A stretch of 45,512 nt of DNA from Frigoribacterium sp. Leaf186. GTDB taxonomy: Bacteria > Actinomycetota > Actinomycetes > Actinomycetales > Microbacteriaceae. This document shows, one piece after another, positions 41,036 through 45,512 of this stretch. Made by a program: the position numbers and the translations under genes. The stretch spans positions 2,942-48,453 of the forward strand of contig NZ_LMPQ01000011.1 of NCBI RefSeq assembly GCF_001423905.1, given 5' to 3'. Every line of letters starts with the position of its first letter. Position 1 is the stretch's first letter. Under the pieces are notes generated by a model that did not search any database, was not told the origin of the DNA, and saw nothing but the letters and a program-made list of their open reading frames with translations.

Positions 41036-41734
41036 TCACCAGGCCGCGGGCAGCGGGTCCCCGGCGGCGGGCGGGTGCTCGACGAGGGCGACGGCGTCGT
41101 CGCGGTCGACGTGGCCGGGGAAGTTGTAGCGCGCGAAGCGACCGCTCGGGTCGTGGATCGAGGTCGGCATGGCGATGGAGGTGCGGCGCAGGGCCTCCAC
41201 CAGCACGGCGGTCGAGGTCGGGTCGAGCGTCGCGTCCTGCCGGTCGCGCAGGATGAACTCGACCCGCGCCTCCTTCGCGGTCACCCGCAGCACGAGGACG
41301 CGACCGCCCTTGCCGACGGGCGCCGTGGTCAGGACGGCCCGGTCGATCTGGGCCAGGGGGATCGGCTGCCGGTCGCCGGCGCGCAGCCGCCCGGTGTCGA
41401 GGTCGACCCAGGGCTGCGGGGCACGGGCGTTGCGGATGAGGGTGACCACGGCGAAGATCCCGGCCGTGACCGCGACGGCGATCAGCAGGGCGAGGTCCCA
41501 GCGGAAGGTCACCTCGGCGATGCGGAAGACGAAGTTGACGCCCTGGAACGCCAGCAAGAACGTGAACGCCGTCGTCGCCCCGACCCACGTCGACCACCAG
41601 CGGCGCTCGCCGATGCGCACCCAGCCGTGCGGCAGCTCGGCGGGTGTCGGGTCGGCGGGTGTCGGGTCGGCAGGTGTCGGGTCGGGCTCGGTCGGGCCGT
41701 CGGGAGGCGCGGGCGCGTCGTCGGGATCGCTCAC
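41036..41734 (-). CDS. Two-helix membrane protein with Pro-rich N-terminus, function unknown
   Basis: A 232-aa protein. Residues 1-35 are acidic/Pro-rich with three PTPAD repeats. Two hydrophobic helices follow (about WSTWVGATTAFTFLLAFQGV and ALLIAVAVTAGIFAVVTL), then a cytoplasmic domain with a beta-rich, PH-like look (PWVDLDTGRLRAGDRQPIPLAQIDRAVLTT begins it; VLVLRVTAKEARVEFILR continues). No family identified with confidence. GTG start, TAGCGT 7 nt upstream. Downstream of the GH13 gene's convergent neighbourhood and co-oriented with it. Confidence 0.65.
   Translation of the reverse strand: MSDPDDAPAPPDGPTEPDPTPADPTPADPTPAELPHGWVRIGERRWWSTWVGATTAFTFLLAFQGVNFVFRIAEVTFRWDLALLIAVAVTAGIFAVVTLIRNARAPQPWVDLDTGRLRAGDRQPIPLAQIDRAVLTTAPVGKGGRVLVLRVTAKEARVEFILRDRQDATLDPTSTAVLVEALRRTSIAMPTSIHDPSGRFARYNFPGHVDRDDAVALVEHPPAAGDPLPAAW
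41641..41685 (-). repeat. 15-bp coding repeat, three units
   Basis: CGGGTGTCGGGTCGG at 41641-41655 and 41656-41670 and CAGGTGTCGGGTCGG at 41671-41685, encoding the PTPAD repeats of the membrane protein's N-terminus. Confidence 0.85.
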
Positions 41735-41741
41735 CCGACCG

Positions 41742-41747
41742 ACGCTA
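41742..41747 (-). promoter_or_regulatory. -10 element, leaderless membrane-protein promoter
   Basis: TAGCGT on the minus strand 7 nt before the GTG at 41734. It lies in the 39-bp gap after the alpha-glucosidase stop. Confidence 0.5.
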
Positions 41748-41773
41748 CCGGTGCCGGCGAGGGGAGGTGCGGG

Positions 41774-43501
41774 TCAGCCGCGCAGGACGCGGGCCTCCCA
41801 CGGCGCGAGCGTCAGCCCGGCCCCGCCGGGCCGGGTGCCGATCACGACCTGCGGCACCGAGCGGCGCCGCAGCGCCGGGTGCAGGGCCGGATCGAGCTCG
41901 TAGGGCTCGCCCGACCAGTTGGCCAGGACGAGCAGCTGCTCGTCGCCGAGCGTGCGCGTGAAGGCGTACAGCTGCTCGTCGTCCGGTGCCAGCAGCTCGA
42001 ACGACCCGAGCGCCACGACCGGCGACTCCTTGCGCAGCGCGATCAGGCGCCGGTAGTGCTCGAACACCGAGCGGTCGCCTGCCGCCCGGTCGGCCTCGAC
42101 GTTCACGGCGTCGTGGTTCGCGACCACCTCGATCCACGGGGTGCCGGTGCTGAATCCCGCCGCCGCGCCTCCTGACCACTGGACGGGGGTGCGGGCGTTG
42201 TCGCGGCTGCGGAAGCGCAGCGACTCGAGCAGGGCCTCGGGGTCGGCACCGGCCGCGACCGACTCGTCGAACCAGTTGATCGACTCGATGTCGCGGTACT
42301 GCTCGATCGAGGTGAAGCCGGCGTTCGTCATGCCGATCTCGTCGCCCTGGTACACGTACGGCGTGCCGCGGTGCAGGTGCAGCACGGTCGCCAGCAGCGT
42401 CGCCGACTCGACCCGGTACCGGCCGTCGTCACCGAAGCGCGACACCGAGCGGGGTTGGTCGTGGTTGCCGAGGTAGAGGCTGTTCCAGCCCTGGTCGGCG
42501 AGGCCCTCCTGCCACCGCGAGAGCGAGCGCTTGAGGGCCACGAGGTCGAACGGCAGGTTGTCGAACTTCGAGGCGGGGCCGTGGTCGAGGCCCACGTGCT
42601 CGAACTGGAAGACCATGTCGAGTTCGTGCCGGTCGGCCGCCGTGAAGAGCCTCGCGTCGTCGACGGTCACGCCCGGCATCTCGCCCACCGTGATGAGCTC
42701 GCGGTCGCTGCGGTGCGCGAAGACCTCGCGGTGCATCTCGCGCAGGTGGTCGTGGATCTGGCCGCCCATCACGAAGTGCGACGCCCCCGGCGCCAGCGAC
42801 GAGGGCTCCTTCGCGATGTGGTTGATGACGTCCATGCGGAACCCGTCGACGCCCCGGTCGAGCCAGCGGTTCATCATGTCGAAGACGGCGCGACGCAGGT
42901 CGGGGTTCTCCCAGTTCAGGTCGGGCTGCTTCGACGCGAACATGTGCAGGTAGTACTGGCCGGTGCCCTCGTCGAGGGTCCAGGCCGGGCCGCTGAAGGC
43001 ACTGCGCCACGCCGTCGGGTAGGTGCCGGCGCCGGGCGTGCCGGCGGCGTCCGACCCCTCGCCCTCGGGCAGCGGGTCGCGCCAGAGGTACCAGTCGCGC
43101 TTCGGGGAGTCGCGCGACGAGCGGGCCTCGACGAACCAGGCGTGCTCGTCGCTCGTGTGGTTGACGACGAGGTCCATCACGAGCTTCATGCCGAGCGCGT
43201 GCACCTCGGCCGTCAGCGCGTCGAACTCGTCGAGCGTGCCGAACAGCGGGTCGACGTCGTCGTAGTCGCTGATGTCGTAGCCGTTGTCGGCCTGGGGCGA
43301 GCGGTAGATCGGCGACAGCCAGATCACGTCGACCCCGAGGTCGCGCAGGTGCCCGAGCCGCTGACGGATGCCGCCGAGGTCGCCGACCCCGTCGCCGTTC
43401 GAGTCCGCGAAGCTGCGCGGGTAGATCTGGTAGACGGTTGCGGTCGTCCACCAGGCGGGTGGGGCGGAGGGGGTGGTGTCGTTCGTCGTCGAGTCGCTCA
43501 C
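41774..43501 (-). CDS. GH13 alpha-glucosidase
   Basis: Cytoplasmic glycoside hydrolase family 13 enzyme (575 aa) of the oligo-1,6-glucosidase/alpha-glucosidase group. The start of the barrel is VYQIYPRSFADSNGDGVGDL. The nucleophile is Asp224 (GFRMDVI), the acid/base Glu274 (TVGEMPG) and the stabiliser Asp348 (LGNHDQPR). VVNHTSDEH and YVYQGDEIGMTN are further family landmarks, and a C-terminal beta domain ends at WEARVLRG. Specificity among maltose, isomaltose, sucrose and trehalose-6-phosphate cannot be fixed. GTG start with CAGGCT 6 nt upstream. No transporter adjacent; may use sugars brought in by the 21-28 kb importer. Confidence 0.93.
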   Translation of the reverse strand: MSDSTTNDTTPSAPPAWWTTATVYQIYPRSFADSNGDGVGDLGGIRQRLGHLRDLGVDVIWLSPIYRSPQADNGYDISDYDDVDPLFGTLDEFDALTAEVHALGMKLVMDLVVNHTSDEHAWFVEARSSRDSPKRDWYLWRDPLPEGEGSDAAGTPGAGTYPTAWRSAFSGPAWTLDEGTGQYYLHMFASKQPDLNWENPDLRRAVFDMMNRWLDRGVDGFRMDVINHIAKEPSSLAPGASHFVMGGQIHDHLREMHREVFAHRSDRELITVGEMPGVTVDDARLFTAADRHELDMVFQFEHVGLDHGPASKFDNLPFDLVALKRSLSRWQEGLADQGWNSLYLGNHDQPRSVSRFGDDGRYRVESATLLATVLHLHRGTPYVYQGDEIGMTNAGFTSIEQYRDIESINWFDESVAAGADPEALLESLRFRSRDNARTPVQWSGGAAAGFSTGTPWIEVVANHDAVNVEADRAAGDRSVFEHYRRLIALRKESPVVALGSFELLAPDDEQLYAFTRTLGDEQLLVLANWSGEPYELDPALHPALRRRSVPQVVIGTRPGGAGLTLAPWEARVLRG

Positions 43502-43507
43502 GCGCCC

Positions 43508-43513
43508 AGCCTG
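43508..43513 (-). promoter_or_regulatory. -10 element, leaderless alpha-glucosidase promoter
   Basis: CAGGCT on the minus strand 6 nt before the GTG at 43501; differs by one base from the TAGGCT found before purD and the ABC ATPase gene. Confidence 0.4.
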
Positions 43514-43539
43514 TCACGGTGGCGACGGCGCACCCTCGC

Positions 43540-43596
43540 GTTCGGCAGTGGGCGATTTGCCTAGGCAGGTGTTGTGCGCCGATCGAGGGGGTGGGG
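43540..43596 (+). repeat. Third copy of the CCTAGG-containing element
   Basis: Shares the core GGCGATTTGCCTAGGC and the GAGGGGGTGGGG end with the copies at 21318 and 21402, differing at several positions between. It lies in the gap downstream of the GntR gene. G-runs continue to 43617 and abut the GntR stop codon, and include a dispersed-motif copy (43600). Confidence 0.8.
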
Positions 43597-43617
43597 CGGG
43601 GAGGCGCGGGTGCGGGG

Positions 43618-44418
43618 TCAGGGCGCGGCGCGACCGAGCTCGCGCTCGAGCAGCTCGAGGTCGATCTTGACGTGCTCGCGAGCGATGGCCGCGGCGTCGG
43701 AGGCCCGCCCCTCGCAGATCGCGGCGACGAGCGCCTCGTGGTCGGCGAGGGCCCGCAGCTCCATCTCGCGCATGCCGTCCGGCCCGCCCCAGAGGTGCGC
43801 CGGCGCCGAGATGCTCACCCGCGCCTCCAGGTCGAACAGCACGCCGCGCAGCGTGGCGTTGCCCGCGGCCTCGGCGATCGCGACGTGCAGCGCCTCGTCG
43901 GCCTGCTGCGACGCGAGCCCCGACGGTGCGGCGCGGTAGCGCTCGAGCCGGTCGTGCAGTCGGTCGACGTCGTCGCTCGAGCGGTTGTCGGCAGCGGCCT
44001 CGGCGACGACGCCGTGCAGCCGGCTGATCGCCTCGCTCGTGTCGCGGAGGTCCGACCAGCGCGCCGAGAGCGTGCGGCGCACGACGTCCGCCCCGGAGCC
44101 CGGCGTCGGCGCCTGGACGAACGAGCCGCCGCCGCGCCCGCGCTGCGTCACGATCAGCCCCTGCTCGACCAGCCGGGCCAGCGCGGCGCGGACGGTCATG
44201 CGGCCCACGCGCAACGAGGCGGCGAGGTCGCGCTCGGGGGGCAGGCGCGAGCCGGGCAGGTACTCACCGATCGTGATGGCCGTGACGAGCCGGTCGGTGA
44301 TGTCGTCGACGCGGGTCGTGGGGGCGAGCGGCGCCCCGAGCGCACCACCGAGGGCGCCGTCGACCGCGACGTCCGGGCGTGCGCCGCCCGCGCCTCCTCG
44401 GCTGTCGTCCTGGCTCAT
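43618..44418 (-). CDS. GntR-family (FadR/FCD-type) regulator
   Basis: Regulator of 266 aa with an N-terminal GntR winged helix (about 36-105: ITDRLVTAITIGEYLPGSRLP, PPERDLAASLRVGRMTVRAAL, GLIVTQRGRGG) and an all-helical FCD effector domain (EALHVAIAEAAGN, MREMELRALADHEALVAAI). The first 35 residues are Gly/Ala-rich and carry a dispersed-motif copy (44389). ATG 44418 is chosen for the GAGGA upstream; the longer reading crosses the operator. Likely controls itself and the divergent hydrolase through the palindrome at 44503. Confidence 0.9.
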   Translation of the reverse strand: MSQDDSRGGAGGARPDVAVDGALGGALGAPLAPTTRVDDITDRLVTAITIGEYLPGSRLPPERDLAASLRVGRMTVRAALARLVEQGLIVTQRGRGGGSFVQAPTPGSGADVVRRTLSARWSDLRDTSEAISRLHGVVAEAAADNRSSDDVDRLHDRLERYRAAPSGLASQQADEALHVAIAEAAGNATLRGVLFDLEARVSISAPAHLWGGPDGMREMELRALADHEALVAAICEGRASDAAAIAREHVKIDLELLERELGRAAP

Positions 44419-44502
44419 CGCGTCCTCGTCCCGCCCCTGACCGCCCTCGCGTGCACCGCCCGCGAGGCCTCGTCGTGTTACGAGCAGATTAAGGCATCGA
44501 GA

Positions 44503-44523
44503 AAGGTCTTGTCGCGAGACCTT
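44503..44523. promoter_or_regulatory. Candidate GntR operator
   Basis: AAGGTCT-N7-AGACCTT is a perfect 7-bp inverted repeat in the gap between the divergent GntR and hydrolase genes, ending 10 nt before the hydrolase ATG at 44534. A further AAGG at 44491 may be a half-site. Confidence 0.6.
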
Positions 44524-44533
44524 AGGCGGGTGC

Positions 44534-45472
44534 ATGCTCACCGGCATGTCCACGATCACGACCGGCACCGCCCCGTTCCACGACGCCGAGACCTGGTACC
44601 GGGTCACCACGCCCGACGAGCCGCGCGACGGCGCCCTGCCGCTCGTCGTGCTGCACGGCGGCCCGGGCATGGCCCACGACTACCTGCGCAACCTCGAGGC
44701 CCTCGCCGACGAGACCGGTCGCACCGTCGTGCACTACGACCAGCTCGGCTGCGGCCGCAGCACCCACCTGCCCGACGCCCCGGTCGGCTTCTGGCAGGCG
44801 AGCCTCTTCGTCGCCGAGTTCGAGGCCCTCGTCACCCACCTCGGCCTCGAGCGGTACCACCTGCTCGGCCAGTCGTGGGGCGGGATGCTGGGCGCCGAGA
44901 TCGCCGTGACGGCACCGGACGGCCTGACGAGCCTGGCGATCTGCAACTCGCCCGCGTCCATGCAGCTCTGGGTCGAGGGCGCCGCCGAGCTGCGGGCGCA
45001 GCTGCCGGCCGACACCCAGGAGGCGCTGGCCCGCCACGAGGCGGACGGCACGACCATCGACCCCGAGTACCTCGCGGCCACGCAGGAGTTCTACGAACGT
45101 CACGTCTGCCGCGTGGTGCCCATGCCGCAGGACTTCGTCGACAGCGAGGAGCAGATGGAGGCCGAGCCGACCGTCTACCACACGATGAACGGGCCGAACG
45201 AGTTCCACGTCATCGGCACGATGCGCGACTGGACGATCGTCGACCGGCTGCCGTCGGTCACCGCCCCGACCCTCGTCGTCGCCGGCGAGCACGACGAGGC
45301 CACCCCCGCGACGTGGCAGCCGTTCGTCGACGGCATCGCCGACGTCCGCTCGCACGTCTTCGCCGGCGCCAGCCACTGCTCGCACCTCGAGCAGCCCGAG
45401 GCGTTCCGCGCCGTCGTCGCCGGGTTCCTGGCGTCGCACGACGACGCCGCCGACGCGACCCGCGCCTCCTGA
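44534..45472 (+). CDS. Alpha/beta hydrolase, proline iminopeptidase-like
   Basis: Hydrolase (312 aa) of the proline iminopeptidase (S33) type. The oxyanion loop HGGPGMAHDYL and YDQLGCGRS are characteristic, the nucleophile is Ser114 in GQSWGG, and GEHDEATP and GASHCSHLE supply Asp and His. May release N-terminal proline or cleave small amides/esters. No Shine-Dalgarno precedes either ATG 44534 or ATG 44546; 44546 is a real alternative. The C-terminal ATRAS and stop codon are a copy of the dispersed DNA motif (45461), which means the protein's end was set by that motif. Divergent from GntR, probably its target. Confidence 0.88.
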   Translation: MLTGMSTITTGTAPFHDAETWYRVTTPDEPRDGALPLVVLHGGPGMAHDYLRNLEALADETGRTVVHYDQLGCGRSTHLPDAPVGFWQASLFVAEFEALVTHLGLERYHLLGQSWGGMLGAEIAVTAPDGLTSLAICNSPASMQLWVEGAAELRAQLPADTQEALARHEADGTTIDPEYLAATQEFYERHVCRVVPMPQDFVDSEEQMEAEPTVYHTMNGPNEFHVIGTMRDWTIVDRLPSVTAPTLVVAGEHDEATPATWQPFVDGIADVRSHVFAGASHCSHLEQPEAFRAVVAGFLASHDDAADATRAS

Positions 45473-45512
45473 CCGACGCGACCCGCGCCTCCTGACCGGC
45501 GCGGCCCGCGCC
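45456..45512 (+). repeat. Tandem copies of the dispersed motif at the window's right edge
   Basis: GACCCGCGCCTCCTGACCG-type units repeat with a 23-bp period (motif cores at 45461 and 45484), and a third, GCGGCCCGCGCC, is cut by the window end. The first unit encodes the hydrolase C-terminus and stop. Confidence 0.85.

Overview
The window is a gene-dense, very GC-rich (roughly 70% or more by eye) stretch of actinobacterial chromosome. The gene set points to the family Microbacteriaceae (Curtobacterium/Frigoribacterium/Clavibacter-like): split FGAM synthetase genes purS-purQ-purL, a small sterol-carrier-like protein beside purD, a DUF3073 gene beside purM, MocR/YczE and LacI/ABC sugar modules, a DtxR-type iron box, and GTG starts. 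Genus is an inference. No rRNA, tRNA, IS element, prophage or CRISPR array was seen. I call 38 protein-coding genes, about 90% of the sequence, nearly all intact; both window edges fall in intergenic DNA.

Layout. 0-18 kb is a purine-biosynthesis neighbourhood: purSQL (minus), purD-purC (minus, overlapping), purF (minus) and purM (plus, divergent from purF). Interspersed are an acyltransferase, a Fur-family regulator with catalase, a GNAT acetyltransferase, a ring-cleavage-type VOC protein, and an ABC exporter pair. 18-21 kb holds DUF3073, a small VOC protein, an FAD oxidoreductase and an AbiEi/DUF559-like protein. 21-28 kb is a carbohydrate locus: solute-binding lipoprotein, two permeases and a debranching-type glycosidase in one minus-strand operon, with a divergent LacI regulator and a palindromic operator between them. 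28-36 kb has a KimA-like potassium transporter, the YczE/MocR divergent pair and an RND exporter. 36-45.5 kb has a DEAD-box helicase with a long structured 5' leader, a DinB-like protein, MarR, a DtxR-controlled siderophore-interacting protein, a membrane protein, a GH13 alpha-glucosidase, and a GntR regulator divergent from an alpha/beta hydrolase.

The most interesting signal is at DNA level. The 9-mer CGCGCCTCC (longer consensus CCCGCGCCTCCT) occurs at least 44 times, 22 in each orientation, against about 4 expected from base composition. It appears in every reading frame inside genes, often in variable protein tails, and is enriched between genes, including as an inverted pair forming a terminator and as a tandem pair at the right edge. 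This pattern is like that of DNA-uptake or chromosome-maintenance motifs. A second, longer element (core GGCGATTTGCCTAGGC, followed by G-tracts) occurs three times downstream of minus-strand genes. Fourteen genes have a -10-like hexamer placed 6-8 nt before the start codon, indicating widespread leaderless transcription. Several long imperfect hairpins lie at transcription-unit ends.
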